Source: Candidatus Sphingomonas colombiensis (lineage in GTDB: Bacteria; Pseudomonadota; Alphaproteobacteria; Sphingomonadales; Sphingomonadaceae). Taken from it: DNA of 64,000 nucleotides. The notes beneath the pieces were generated by a model that was not told where the DNA came from, did no database searches, and saw only the letters and a list, made by a program, of their open reading frames with translations. How positions within the stretch are numbered: position 1 is the stretch's first letter; each line of letters opens with the position of its first letter. This document shows, piece after piece, positions 17,661 to 26,754 of this stretch. Made by a program: the position numbers and the translations under genes. The stretch covers positions 2,635,001 to 2,699,000 of the forward strand of contig CP119315.1 in assembly GCA_029202845.1 (NCBI GenBank). The letters are read 5' to 3'.

Positions 17661-18544
17661 TTGGGTGTTCCGATCAGTTCGTCGAGGATGTCGTCGAGCG
17701 CGGCCTGCCACGGGCGCGGCTCGATACCGTAAGCGGCGCGGATCGCGTCGTGATCGAGGCGCGAGTTGGCCGGGCGGCGCGCCGGCGTGGGATAATCGCT
17801 GGTAGCGATCGGCTCGACGACGGGCGAGGGGCCGCCGCGCCGCGCCGCGCCGGCGAAGATCGCGCGGGCGAAGCCGCACCATGTCGTCTCGCCGGCGTTG
17901 CTGAAGTGGAACACGCCGCTTGGTGCCGCGCGGTCATCGGCCATGGCGAGCGCGATCGTCGCGACCGCCGTGGCGAGATCGGCCGCAGCCGTCGGCGCGC
18001 CATGCTGATCGTCGACCACGCGCAACGTATCGCGCTCGGCGCCGACGCGCAGTATCGTCTTGATGAAGTTATTGCCGTGCGCGCTTACCACCCATGAGGT
18101 GCGGACGATGGCGTGGCGCGGGCAGCCGCTCGTCACCGCGAGATCGCCGCCGAGCTTCGACGCGCCATAGACGCCGAGCGGCCCGGTCGGATCGGTGGGG
18201 AGCCATTTGCCCTGCTTTGCCCCGTCGAACACATAATCGGTCGAGACATGGACCAGCGGGATATCCGCCACGCGACAGCCTTGCGCGAACGCGGCCGGGG
18301 CGAGGGCGTTGACCGCCCAGGCAGTGACGCTGTCGTCCTCGGCCTTGTCGACGGCGGTATAGGCGCCGCCCGAGATCACCGCCGCCCATGGCCGCGACGC
18401 GACCATCGCGGCGATCGCAGCGGTATCGCGCAGATCGAGTTCGTCGATATCCACCGCGACCACGCGCCACCCCGCCGGCCATGGATAGCGTTTCAACTCG
18501 GTGCCGAGCTGGCCGTTGCCGCCGGTGACGAGGATCTCCCTCAC
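17657..18544 (-). CDS. rmlD: dTDP-4-dehydrorhamnose reductase
   Basis: NADPH-dependent reductase performing the last step to dTDP-L-rhamnose. 295 residues. GGNGQLG near the N-terminus is the Rossmann motif, TDYVFDG and GVYGASKLGGD hold the SDR-type catalytic Thr/Tyr/Lys (YxxxK as YGASK), and VRTSWVVSAHGNNFIKT is characteristic of RmlD. The GTG at 18544 overlaps the rmlB stop as GTGA. Coupled to rmlB upstream and rmlA downstream. Confidence 0.96.
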   Translation of the reverse strand: MREILVTGGNGQLGTELKRYPWPAGWRVVAVDIDELDLRDTAAIAAMVASRPWAAVISGGAYTAVDKAEDDSVTAWAVNALAPAAFAQGCRVADIPLVHVSTDYVFDGAKQGKWLPTDPTGPLGVYGASKLGGDLAVTSGCPRHAIVRTSWVVSAHGNNFIKTILRVGAERDTLRVVDDQHGAPTAAADLATAVATIALAMADDRAAPSGVFHFSNAGETTWCGFARAIFAGAARRGGPSPVVEPIATSDYPTPARRPANSRLDHDAIRAAYGIEPRPWQAALDDILDELIGTPK

Positions 18545-19593
18545 GCGGCGAGCCCGCGCCGTTCGGCCGCCTTCGCCTCCACCAGCGAGCGCCACCATGG
18601 CTCGTTGGCGAGATACCAGCGCACCGTTTTCTCGATCCCGCTCTCAAACGTCTCGGCCGGCTCCCAGCCGAGTTCGTCGCGGATGCGGGTCGCGTCGATC
18701 GCGTAGCGCGCGTCATGCCCCGGCCGGTCAGCGACGAAGCCGATCTGCGCGGCATAGGATTTGCCGTCGGCGCGCGGACGCTCGGCATCCAGGATCGCGC
18801 AGACCGTCTCGACCACCGCGAGGTTGGTCTTCTCGTTATTGCCGCCGACATTATAGGTGCGCCCCGGCGCGCCGCGCTCGAACACCGCCTGCAACGCGCG
18901 GACGTGATCCTCGACATACAGCCAGTCGCGAACATTGGTGCCTGCCCCGTAGATCGGCAGCGTCTCGCCGGCGAGCGCCTTGACGATCATCAGCGGGATC
19001 AGCTTTTCCGGGAAGTGATATGGCCCGTAATTGTTCGAGCAATTGGTGACGAGCACCGGCAGCCCGAAGGTATGCCCCCAGGCGCTGACGAGATGGTCGC
19101 TTCCCGCCTTCGACGCGGAATAGGGCGAGCGCGGATCGTAGGACGTATCCTCAGTGAACAGCCCGGTATCGCCGAGCGAGCCATAAACCTCGTCGGTTGA
19201 GATATGGTGGAAGCGGAACGCCTCTTTCGCCGCGCCGTCGAGCCCCTGCCAATAACCACGCGCCTCCGCCAGCATCACATAGGTGCCGACGAGGTTGGTC
19301 TGGATGAACGCATCGGGCGCGTCGATCGAGCGATCGACATGGCTCTCTGCGGCGAGATGGGTGATCACGTCCGGGCGGAACTCCGCGACCGCCGCGCGCA
19401 CCGCCTCGGCATCGCAGATGTCACCCCGGACGAAGCGATAGCGGTTGCTGCCTGCCACCTCCTCGACGGTCGACAGCGTGCCGGCATAGGTCAGCTTGTC
19501 GAAGTTCAATACTTCATGGGTCGTATTGGCGATCAGATGGCGAACCAGCGCCGAGCCGATGAAGCCGGCCCCGCCGGTGACGAAGATGCGCAT
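18541..19593 (-). CDS. rmlB: dTDP-glucose 4,6-dehydratase
   Basis: NAD-dependent dehydratase converting dTDP-glucose to the 4-keto-6-deoxy sugar. 350 residues. TGGAGFIGS is the NAD-binding loop, HLAAESHVDRSI is the RmlB signature, the catalytic pair is in STDEVYGSLG (Asp-Glu), and YSASKAGSDHL carries YxxxK. NCSNNYGPYHFPEKLIPLMI is diagnostic. The ATG at 19593 is used; a TTG directly before it is unlikely to matter. It follows rmlC by 9 bases. Confidence 0.97.
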   Translation of the reverse strand: MRIFVTGGAGFIGSALVRHLIANTTHEVLNFDKLTYAGTLSTVEEVAGSNRYRFVRGDICDAEAVRAAVAEFRPDVITHLAAESHVDRSIDAPDAFIQTNLVGTYVMLAEARGYWQGLDGAAKEAFRFHHISTDEVYGSLGDTGLFTEDTSYDPRSPYSASKAGSDHLVSAWGHTFGLPVLVTNCSNNYGPYHFPEKLIPLMIVKALAGETLPIYGAGTNVRDWLYVEDHVRALQAVFERGAPGRTYNVGGNNEKTNLAVVETVCAILDAERPRADGKSYAAQIGFVADRPGHDARYAIDATRIRDELGWEPAETFESGIEKTVRWYLANEPWWRSLVEAKAAERRGLAA

Positions 19594-19602
19594 CAAACTA
19601 CC

Positions 19603-20181
19603 TCAGGCAAGCGGCGCCAGCGGGCGACCGTCATAAGGAAAGGGGCTGTCGAACTCGGCGAGGGTCGGGAGCTTCGCGTCCTTGGCGGACAGCTCGGGCA
19701 GCGTATCGGTCGGCAGCGGCCAGTCGATCCCGGCGCTGTCCCAGCGGATCCCGCCGTCGCATTCCGGCGCGTAATAATCGGAGACCTTGTAGGTCACCTC
19801 GCAATCCTCGGTCAGCGTCATGAAGGCGTGGGCGAACCCAACGCCCACGAACAGCTGTCGGCCATTCTCCGCCGACAGCTCCACCGCGACATGCTGGCCA
19901 TAGGTCGGCGAGCCGCGCCGCACGTCCACCGCGACATCGAGAATGCGGCCACGGATACAGCGCACCAATTTATCCTGCCCGTGCGGCGGGGTCTGGAAAT
20001 GCAGGCCGCGCAACGTCAGCGCAGGCACCGACAACGAATGATTGTCCTGCACGAAGCGACAGGCAATCCCGCGCTCGGCAAAGCGGCGCTCGGCATAATA
20101 TTCGGTGAACCAGCCGCGCGCGTCACCATGCCGCACCGGCTCAATCAACTGGACAGGATTATCATTCATCAGCGGACGCAT
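19603..20181 (-). CDS. rmlC: dTDP-4-dehydrorhamnose 3,5-epimerase
   Basis: Cupin-fold epimerase of the dTDP-rhamnose pathway, about 192 residues. Family signatures: DARGWFTEYYAERRFAERG, FVQDNHSLS, LRGLHFQTPPHGQDKLVRC (with the catalytic His region), VDVRRGSPTYGQ, and VGFAHAFMTL with the conserved GxAHGF-like stretch here as GFAHAF. The start could be ATG 20181 or ATG 20169; neither has a strong ribosome site. First gene of rmlC-B-D-A; a 2-hydroxyacid dehydrogenase ends 42 bases upstream on the same strand, so they may share a transcript. Confidence 0.95.
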   Translation of the reverse strand: MRPLMNDNPVQLIEPVRHGDARGWFTEYYAERRFAERGIACRFVQDNHSLSVPALTLRGLHFQTPPHGQDKLVRCIRGRILDVAVDVRRGSPTYGQHVAVELSAENGRQLFVGVGFAHAFMTLTEDCEVTYKVSDYYAPECDGGIRWDSAGIDWPLPTDTLPELSAKDAKLPTLAEFDSPFPYDGRPLAPLA

Positions 20182-20223
20182 AGCCACGCACTGGTGAGTG
20201 GGCAATTAAGATGCGGTCCGACG

Positions 20224-21165
20224 TCAATATCCTGCGTCCAGATTTGCGACATTTTCCATCGCCTTGCCTTCGACGAAGGCCGAAAGGTTGCGCAGGAATA
20301 GCGCCGCGGCGCGCTGGAACATCTTCGCTCGTCCGCTGCGCCCCGACAGGTGCATCGTGATCATGCAGTTCGGCGCCGACCACAAGGGATGATCGGCCGG
20401 GAGCGGTTCGGGGTTGGTCGGATCGAGAAAAGCCCCGCCGATCGTGCCGCCATGGAGCGCCGCGAGCAGCGCATCGTCGTCGATCATGTCGCCGCGCGCG
20501 ATGTTGATGATCCACGCATTGTTTTTCATCGCGGCCAACTCAGCCGCGCCGATGAACGCTTTCGTATCCGATGTGGATGGGGCGGCGAGCACCACCCAGT
20601 CGAACTCGCCGAGCCGGTCGCGCCATTGATCCGGCGTGAGCGTGCCGTCGCGCCCGGATCGCGTGACGCCGGTCACATCGATACCGAACGCCGCCAGCCG
20701 CTCGCCGATCAGTCGCCCGATCGCGCCAAGGCCGACGATCAGCGCCTTAGTTTCGTACAGCTCGACCATCCCGGGCGCATTGAGCAACCACTCGTGACGG
20801 TCTGCGGCGCGGACGATATGGTCGTAACGCTTCGCGGCGACCAGCACGCCCATCACCGCATATTCCGCTACCGCCAGCGTATTGATCCCTACGCCGTTGG
20901 TGACGATTGCCCGCCGCGCGCGCAGCACATCAAGTGGGAAAGCGTCGAGCCCGGCATAGATTGTCGAGACCCATTTGAGGTTCGGCCCCGAAGCGCGGAT
21001 CGTCTCCGCGACGCTCGCGCTCTTTTCCATATCGACCCAGGCGATATCGGCGTCCGCGATCATCGCCTTCGCTTCGTCCGCGCTTTTCCACCACGCGACC
21101 GAGACGCCGACAGGGATATGGGGTTCGAGTAGAGCCCGGGCGAGCGCTGGCAGAACGGCTTTCAT
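20224..21165 (-). CDS. D-2-hydroxyacid dehydrogenase (NAD(P)-dependent)
   Basis: Reductase of 313 residues in the glyoxylate/hydroxypyruvate/phosphoglycerate dehydrogenase family. The nucleotide-binding domain has GLGAIGRLIGERLAAFG. The substrate-binding Arg is in NIARGDMIDDDALLAAL and the Asp/Glu-loop region is DPTNPEPLPADHPLW. The catalytic His region reads MITMHLSGRSG. The ATG at 21165 fits. It diverges from an M48 protease gene, and sits 42 bases before rmlC, so it could be cotranscribed with the rml genes, although a role in rhamnose synthesis is not known. Confidence 0.92.
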   Translation of the reverse strand: MKAVLPALARALLEPHIPVGVSVAWWKSADEAKAMIADADIAWVDMEKSASVAETIRASGPNLKWVSTIYAGLDAFPLDVLRARRAIVTNGVGINTLAVAEYAVMGVLVAAKRYDHIVRAADRHEWLLNAPGMVELYETKALIVGLGAIGRLIGERLAAFGIDVTGVTRSGRDGTLTPDQWRDRLGEFDWVVLAAPSTSDTKAFIGAAELAAMKNNAWIINIARGDMIDDDALLAALHGGTIGGAFLDPTNPEPLPADHPLWSAPNCMITMHLSGRSGRAKMFQRAAALFLRNLSAFVEGKAMENVANLDAGY

Positions 21166-21212
21166 GGCATGGACGATAGCGTCTCGATCGGCTTCCGCCT
21201 ATCGTTACGGTC

Positions 21213-22187
21213 GTGAGCAAGTTTCGTGTCGCCGCCGCCCTTCTGCCGATCGCGCTGACTGCCGCAGCCCCTGCCGGCCTGTCGGTCGACAGCCTTGAGG
21301 CGTTGCGCGCGATCGACCTCAGGCTGGGCACGATCGGCTACCGGCTGGCGACCGCCAATGCCGCATTATGCGATCGGCAAACCCCGATAACCGGCGCGTT
21401 ATTGCACGCGATCACGCAATATGACCGGGCGAGCGAAGCCGCCGCGCGGCAGGCCTTCGGCTTTGCCGCGCCGGTCGCGGTGGAGGCGGTGGTCGCGGAT
21501 TCGCCTGCCGCGCGCGCGGGCCTTCAGCCGAACGACGGCATTGCCGCAGTGGATGGCGAGGTGATCGCCGCGAGCGCGACGCCATCGTCGGTCGCCGATC
21601 GTGATGCCGCGCTCGCCGCGATTGCTCGTGGTGGGATGCGAGTGCGCTTCGATGTGATGCGGGCTGGTGCCGAGCGAGTGGTGGAGGTTGCGGCGTTGCC
21701 GGGATGCGCGGCGACGTTCGAGGTGGTGCTCGGCCCGGAAATGACCGCCCAGTCGGATGGTAAAGTGGTGCAGGTCGGGGTGCGTTTCTTCGAACGCTAT
21801 CGCGACGAAGATGTCGCGGTGATTGCCGCGCATGAACTTGCGCATATCGTCATGAAACATCGCGCCAGACTGGAGGCGGCAGGGGTGAAGGGGGGGCTGT
21901 TCGGCGAGCTCGGCCGTAACGCGCGCCTCTCGCAACGCGCCGAAGAAGAGGCGGATCGGCTGAGCATCCATCTGCTCTATAATGCCGGTTACGACCCGAC
22001 GTCGGCGGCGCGTTTCTGGCGAGCGCACGGCGGCGATATCGACGGCGGCCTGTTCCGCAGCCGCACCCATCCGGCGACCAGGGTGCGGGCGGCGGCGATG
22101 GAGGCTGAAGCCGCGACGCTCGTCACCGGTCCGCCGCGCCCGTCGATTCCCGCGCTGCTTGGAGAACGCGATCAGGCGATGCGATGA
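21213..22187 (+). CDS. M48-family zinc metalloprotease with PDZ domain
   Basis: Secreted or periplasmic protease of 324 residues. It has an N-terminal signal sequence (SKFRVAAALLPIALTAAAPA). A PDZ-like segment lies around residues 85-165 (VVADSPAARAGLQPNDGIAA). The M48 catalytic motif is HELAH (AAHELAHIVMKH), with the third zinc ligand in EEEADRLS. SRTHPATRVRA near the C-terminus is typical of BepA/LoiP-like proteases. Start is GTG. It diverges from the hydroxyacid dehydrogenase and converges on the M24 gene with a 10-base gap. A role in outer-membrane quality control is inferred from the family. Confidence 0.92.
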   Translation: MSKFRVAAALLPIALTAAAPAGLSVDSLEALRAIDLRLGTIGYRLATANAALCDRQTPITGALLHAITQYDRASEAAARQAFGFAAPVAVEAVVADSPAARAGLQPNDGIAAVDGEVIAASATPSSVADRDAALAAIARGGMRVRFDVMRAGAERVVEVAALPGCAATFEVVLGPEMTAQSDGKVVQVGVRFFERYRDEDVAVIAAHELAHIVMKHRARLEAAGVKGGLFGELGRNARLSQRAEEEADRLSIHLLYNAGYDPTSAARFWRAHGGDIDGGLFRSRTHPATRVRAAAMEAEAATLVTGPPRPSIPALLGERDQAMR

Positions 22188-22197
22188 GGTGGAAAGA

Positions 22198-22890
22198 TCA
22201 GGGATGGTCGAGGAGGAGACGTTCGTAGAAACCTCCGAACGCTTCCTCGCGGTCGACGAGGTGGATTTCCAATATCCAATAGCGCTGTCGGCCCTCCAGG
22301 TCGAGCGCGCGCAGCGGCTCGGGATTGCTTGGGGCGATGCGATTTCGCTCCTTCGGCCCCGGCATCCGCGCATGCGGAAATTCGCCGACTACATGCCCGG
22401 CGATGCGTCCGCCGAAGCGCCATCCTACTTCCTCGGCAGATTGGCAGGCATAATCGTAAAGCGCCGTCCCGCTGATTTCCGGATCGCGCAGGAAGCGTTC
22501 GCGCACCTTGTCGAACTGGATCGGCAATTCGCGGCATAGCGCGTGTTTTCGCGGATCGGCGCCGATCGCATAGCTGCGCCCGACATCGGCTTCCCATTCC
22601 TCGAACACCGGGCCGAGATCGAGATAAACAATATCGTCAGCCTCGATCATTCGCACGGGCGGGTTATCGGCGGCGACGCACAGCGTGTTGATGCCGGCGC
22701 GGGCGATCCGCTTGTGCCAATGTTTCTCGACGCCGAATTCGCGCTGCGCCAACGCGTAAATATCCTGCTCGACCTCGCGTTCGGTTCGTCCGGCGGCCAC
22801 GATGCCCGATGTTTCGATGAGCGCGAGTAACGCGAACGCCTTTTGCTCAGCATCCACGAGCCGTTCGAGCCTGATCTGTTCGGAATCCAC
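22198..22890 (-). CDS. M24-family (aminopeptidase P-like) metallopeptidase
   Basis: Protein of 230 residues with the pita-bread catalytic fold of M24 peptidases but without the N-terminal creatinase domain. EQDIYALAQREFGVEKHWHK, YLDLGPVFEEWEADVGRSYA (two metal Asp positions), GRIAGHVVGEFPHAR (metal/substrate His region) and WILEIHLVDREEAFGGFYER (metal Glu) follow the family order. Start GTG 22890. It precedes cysS? No: it lies 16 bases downstream of cysS on the same strand, so it is probably cotranscribed with it. Its substrate is unknown. Confidence 0.88.
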   Translation of the reverse strand: MDSEQIRLERLVDAEQKAFALLALIETSGIVAAGRTEREVEQDIYALAQREFGVEKHWHKRIARAGINTLCVAADNPPVRMIEADDIVYLDLGPVFEEWEADVGRSYAIGADPRKHALCRELPIQFDKVRERFLRDPEISGTALYDYACQSAEEVGWRFGGRIAGHVVGEFPHARMPGPKERNRIAPSNPEPLRALDLEGRQRYWILEIHLVDREEAFGGFYERLLLDHP

Positions 22891-22906
22891 GTTTTCTGGC
22901 CTCGTG

Positions 22907-24337
22907 TTAAATCGTCAGCCGCCAGTCCCACGCCAACGCGTCGCCATCCATCACCTCCACGCCGGCCGCGATCAACTCGTCGCGGATCGCGTCGGAGCGG
23001 GCGAAATCCTTCGCCGCGCGCGCTTCACGTCGTTCACCAAGGCACGCGGCGATGGCGGGTTCGTCGATTGTCGCGCTCGCAGGGCGAACACGCAGGTCTT
23101 CTCGCCGCAACCGCGACAGATTGAGGCCGAGCAGCGCGTCAAAATCGGCCAGCGCCAGCAACCGCTCTTGCGGCGCGATCTTGCGATCCGCGAGCATTGC
23201 GTCGAGCACCGGAAGCGCCTTGGGCGTATTGAGATCGTCCGACAAAGCCGCATCGAGCTGCTCGCGATAGCCGTCGGCCGTTTGCGCGGACGGCGCGGCC
23301 GGGCGCGCGCGCAACCCCTCCACTGCCTGCACCAACCGCTTCAGCCGTACCTGTGCGGCAGCGAGATTCTCCCACGAGAATTCCAGCTCGCTGCGATAAT
23401 GTGCCTGAAGGCACAGCATCCGATAGGCGAGCGGGTGAAAACCGCGATCGACCAGCGCGGCAAGCGTCAGGAACTCGCCCGATGATTTGCTCATCTTCCC
23501 CGCGCGCTCGACGAGAAAATTATTGTGCATCCACATTTGCGCGCCGGTGTCGGCGCAGTCGCAATGCGCCTGATTTTGCGCGATCTCATTGGGATGGTGG
23601 ATTTCGCGATGATCGATCCCGCCGGTGTGGATATCGAATTGGGCGCCGAGATATTTCTTGCTCATCACCGAGCATTCGAGGTGCCAGCCCGGCGCGCCGC
23701 GACCCCAGGGCGAATCCCATTCCATCTGCCGGTTCTCGCCGGGAGGCGACGTGCGCCAGATGGCGAAATCCTGCGGATGGCGCTTTCCCGAGACCGGATC
23801 GATCCGCCCTTCACCCTCATCATCGCGCGCGCGGGCGAGGCGGCCGTAATCGGGCACGGTGGAGACGTCGAAATAGAGCCCGCTCTCAAGCTGGTAGCAA
23901 TGCTTCGCCTCGATCGCTTTCGCGAACTCGACCATTTCGACGATATGATCGGTGGCAAGCGGAAAGCGTGTCGGGTCGCCGATGTTGAGGTCGCGCAGGT
24001 TCTGTTTGAACGCCTGCGTATAATGCGCGGCGATCGCCCAGATATCCTGCCCGGATTTCTTCGCCGCCGCTTCCATCTTGTCGTCGCCGGCATCGGCGTC
24101 GGAGGTCAGGTGGCCGACATCGGTGATGTTGATGATATGGGTGAGGTCATAGCCCTTCCAGCGCAGCGTGCGCGCCAGCGTGTCGGTGAAGACATAGGCG
24201 CGCAGATTGCCGACATGGGCATAATTATAAACGGTCGGCCCGCACGAATAGACGCCCACCTGCGGCGCGGCGATCGGCGTGAACGCCTCAAGGTTGCGGG
24301 TCAGGCTATTGTATAGGGAGAGCGGGGCGCCATGCAT
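22907..24337 (-). CDS. cysS: Cysteinyl-tRNA synthetase
   Basis: Charges tRNA-Cys. 476 residues, normal for class I CysRS. The HIGH-like motif is YNYAHVGNLRAY; zinc ligands come from YSCGPTVYN and WHLECSVMSKKYLG with HHPNEIAQ; KMSKS is GKMSKSSGEFLTL. The DALR-type C-terminal domain ends WDWRLTI. The ATG at 24337 gives MHGAPLSLYNSLTR; an in-frame start 21 bases upstream is possible. It heads a two-gene unit with the M24-like protein. Confidence 0.97.
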   Translation of the reverse strand: MHGAPLSLYNSLTRNLEAFTPIAAPQVGVYSCGPTVYNYAHVGNLRAYVFTDTLARTLRWKGYDLTHIINITDVGHLTSDADAGDDKMEAAAKKSGQDIWAIAAHYTQAFKQNLRDLNIGDPTRFPLATDHIVEMVEFAKAIEAKHCYQLESGLYFDVSTVPDYGRLARARDDEGEGRIDPVSGKRHPQDFAIWRTSPPGENRQMEWDSPWGRGAPGWHLECSVMSKKYLGAQFDIHTGGIDHREIHHPNEIAQNQAHCDCADTGAQMWMHNNFLVERAGKMSKSSGEFLTLAALVDRGFHPLAYRMLCLQAHYRSELEFSWENLAAAQVRLKRLVQAVEGLRARPAAPSAQTADGYREQLDAALSDDLNTPKALPVLDAMLADRKIAPQERLLALADFDALLGLNLSRLRREDLRVRPASATIDEPAIAACLGERREARAAKDFARSDAIRDELIAAGVEVMDGDALAWDWRLTI

Positions 24338-24363
24338 GGCGGCACTCCTAGCGGGCAATCAAA

Positions 24364-24393
24364 GCCCCCGCCAGCCGGGAGTCTGGCGGGGGC
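24364..24393 (-). terminator. Terminator of the two-component operon
   Basis: Perfect 11-bp stem (24364-24374 GCCCCCGCCAG with 24383-24393 CTGGCGGGGGC), 8-base loop, followed on the minus strand by TTTGATT. It lies between the histidine kinase stop and cysS. Confidence 0.85.
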
Positions 24394-24515
24394 AGGCGTG
24401 GCGCGAGCGCCCTGCCGTTCGTGGTGGCGGAAACCGCCAGAAGCTGTCGCTGGCCTATTCAGGCTGCGACATCACCGGCATATTTCAATGAACGGCCCAA
24501 ATGTTTCAGCGTGTT

Positions 24516-25808
24516 TCAGCGCGCGAGCGGCAGCGTGACGGTCGCGATCGCGCCGCCGCAGTCGCGATTGGCGAGCGAGACATGCCCTTCGTGGCGAATG
24601 ACGATCGCGCGGGCGATCGCCAGCCCCAGCCCGGTGCCGCCGGTAGCGCGGTTGCGGGAGGGGTCGCCACGCACGAACGGATCGAACAGTCGCTCGGCCT
24701 GCGTGGGATCGATGCCGGGGCCGTCATCCTCGATGTGAATCGTCGCCTCCGCATCGGCCACCGACCAGTTCAGCCGCGCCGCTCCGCCATAGCGAATCGC
24801 ATTGCCGATCAGGTTCGCGAACACACGGCGCAACGCGCGCGGATCGCCGCGCACCACGGCGCGCGGCCCTGGCGCAAGCGAGACGGCCGCGCCGCCGACG
24901 CTCATATCCTCCACCACGCTATCGAGCAGGCTGCCAAGCTCAACCAGCGTGGCATCGCGCTCTCCCGCCTCGTCGCGCGCGAAGCCCAGCGTGTCGGAGA
25001 TCATCGCGCGCATCTCGTCGATATCGGCGGATGCCCGATCCCGCGCATCGTCCGGCAATTGCTCGATCCAGAAAGCGAGGCGCGACAGCGGGGTTCCCAT
25101 GTCATGCGCGATCGCCGCCAGCATCGCCGTGCGCTGTTCGGCATGACGCGCGAGACGATCGTGCATGTCGGAGACGGCGGTGGTCAGCGCGCGCACCTCG
25201 GCTGGCCCGTCGGTGGGAAATGCCGGTGGTGCCGCCCCGGCTCGTGCCTGATCCGCCGCGTTCGCAAGCCGGCGCAGCGGGCTGGAGATGACGCGCGCGA
25301 TCCACCAAGCCGGAATCGATAGCAGCAGCACGGTGATCGACATCGCCACCAGGGTGCGGCTGTGCCAGTTGCTGAAGCGCGGCCCTGTGCGTCCTTCCAC
25401 GATCCGCCAGCCGCCGGGCGTCCGCCAGCCGAAGGCGAAGCCGCCGACAAACGCGCTGGGGATGCCGCGCGGGGTGCGCACGATCAGGGCCACGACATCC
25501 TCATGCGGCACATGCAGCGCATGGGCGAGACGCCGGGCAGCATCCGCATCCACATGCTGCGGCCCCATCGGGATGGGGGCCCGATCGGCGGTGTAGATGC
25601 GCAGTGGCGGACCGGGGTCGCCGGGTTGACGGCCGGTGCGCAAGGCGAAGGCGATGCTGGCGATGCCGCGCGGCGGGTCCTTCGGCGGCGGCCCGTTGAA
25701 GGTGACGGCAAACAGCACCACCGCCGTCAGCACCACCGCGCCGAGCACCAGTACGACAATCGGCGCGGCGATCGACCGCACAGCGCGGCGTTCAGCGAGG
25801 CTCGACAT
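24516..25808 (-). CDS. Sensor histidine kinase
   Basis: Membrane-bound sensor kinase of 430 residues. Two transmembrane segments (about 13-36 and 152-173) frame a periplasmic sensor of about 115 residues. A HAMP segment begins SSPLRRLANAADQA. The H-box is AIAHDMGTPLSRLAF with the phospho-His. The N-box is NLIGNAIRYGG, the G1 box EDDGPGIDP and the G2 box GGTGLGLAIA. It autophosphorylates and passes phosphate to the response regulator encoded immediately upstream, whose stop it overlaps by 17 bases. The stimulus is unknown. A strong terminator follows. Confidence 0.94.
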   Translation of the reverse strand: MSSLAERRAVRSIAAPIVVLVLGAVVLTAVVLFAVTFNGPPPKDPPRGIASIAFALRTGRQPGDPGPPLRIYTADRAPIPMGPQHVDADAARRLAHALHVPHEDVVALIVRTPRGIPSAFVGGFAFGWRTPGGWRIVEGRTGPRFSNWHSRTLVAMSITVLLLSIPAWWIARVISSPLRRLANAADQARAGAAPPAFPTDGPAEVRALTTAVSDMHDRLARHAEQRTAMLAAIAHDMGTPLSRLAFWIEQLPDDARDRASADIDEMRAMISDTLGFARDEAGERDATLVELGSLLDSVVEDMSVGGAAVSLAPGPRAVVRGDPRALRRVFANLIGNAIRYGGAARLNWSVADAEATIHIEDDGPGIDPTQAERLFDPFVRGDPSRNRATGGTGLGLAIARAIVIRHEGHVSLANRDCGGAIATVTLPLAR

Positions 25809-26505
25809 CGACCGTGAACATATAACCTTCGTTACGCACCGTGCGGATCAGTTCGTCATTGTCATCGCGAGAGAGCTTGCGCCGCAGCCGGCTGATCTGC
25901 ACGTCGATCGCGCGATCGAAATGCTCCGCATTCACCCCGCGCGAGAGATCGAGCAACTGATCCCGCGTCAACACGCGCCGGGGATGTTCGACGAACGCGA
26001 GCAGCAGGCGGAATTCGCCATCGGAAAGATTGATCACGACATCTTCGGGATCGATCAATTGCCGCCCGACGGGATCGAGTCGCCAGCCCGCGAAGCGGAG
26101 GTGCGGGCGCTCGCCGGGTATCGCGCGCGCTCCGCCCTGATTGCGCCGCAGCACGGATCGGATGCGCGCGAGCAGTTCGCGGGGATTGGCGGGCTTTGCG
26201 ACATAATCGTCCGCGCCCATTTCCAGCCCGACGATCCGATCGATCTCCTCACCGATCACCGATAGGATGATCACTGCCGGCGAACTGGCGCGATCGAGCG
26301 AACGCAGGATCGACAACCCGTCTTCGCCCGGCATCATGACGTCGAGCACGATCAGTGCATAGCTTCCGATGGCGAGCAGACGGCGCATTTCGGTGCCATC
26401 GGCAGCGGTGTCCACAACATAGCCATGCGAAGTGAGGAACCCCGCGACCAGCTCGCGGATGCCGGGATCGTCGTCAACGATCAGCAGGCGGGTTTCCAGA
26501 TCCAT
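25792..26505 (-). CDS. OmpR-family response regulator
   Basis: DNA-binding response regulator of 237 residues. The receiver domain (residues 1-120) has the acidic pair in LIVDDDPG, phospho-Asp in LIVLDVMMPGEDG and Lys in YVAKPANPRELL. The winged-helix effector (about 140-232) has LSDGEFRLLLAFVEHPRRVL and DVQISRLRRKL. The start ATG 26505 fits the receiver domain; ATG 26526 would add seven residues. It is the first gene of the two-component operon. A near-perfect dyad lies about 75-95 bases upstream. Confidence 0.94.
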   Translation of the reverse strand: MDLETRLLIVDDDPGIRELVAGFLTSHGYVVDTAADGTEMRRLLAIGSYALIVLDVMMPGEDGLSILRSLDRASSPAVIILSVIGEEIDRIVGLEMGADDYVAKPANPRELLARIRSVLRRNQGGARAIPGERPHLRFAGWRLDPVGRQLIDPEDVVINLSDGEFRLLLAFVEHPRRVLTRDQLLDLSRGVNAEHFDRAIDVQISRLRRKLSRDDNDELIRTVRNEGYMFTVDVEPR

Positions 26506-26581
26506 CTCTGCGGCAGCATTTAGCATGAGCTGACGATTAGGCGAGCCACGTATCGCCAAGGTTTCAGCATTGTAATATTCG

Positions 26582-26599
26582 GACGATCGGGCGATCGTC
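26582..26599. promoter_or_regulatory. Inverted repeat upstream of the response regulator
   Basis: GACGATCG-GG-CGATCGTC, an 18-base dyad with 8-base arms, in the 250-base intergenic region between the response regulator and rpsU. It may be a regulatory site, but GATCG words are frequent in this genome. Confidence 0.35.
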
Positions 26600-26754
26600 G
26601 TGACGGCGGCGCAACAGGTGGCGGCAATAACATGCTGTCCAACTTGCCTTCGCGGTGACGCGCTGATAGGGGGCCACCGTTCACGGCGCGAACCATGTTC
26701 GACGCCGACTTGGCTATTTGGCGTGTGCCAACGGATTCGGAGAAGTGCGGGTTT

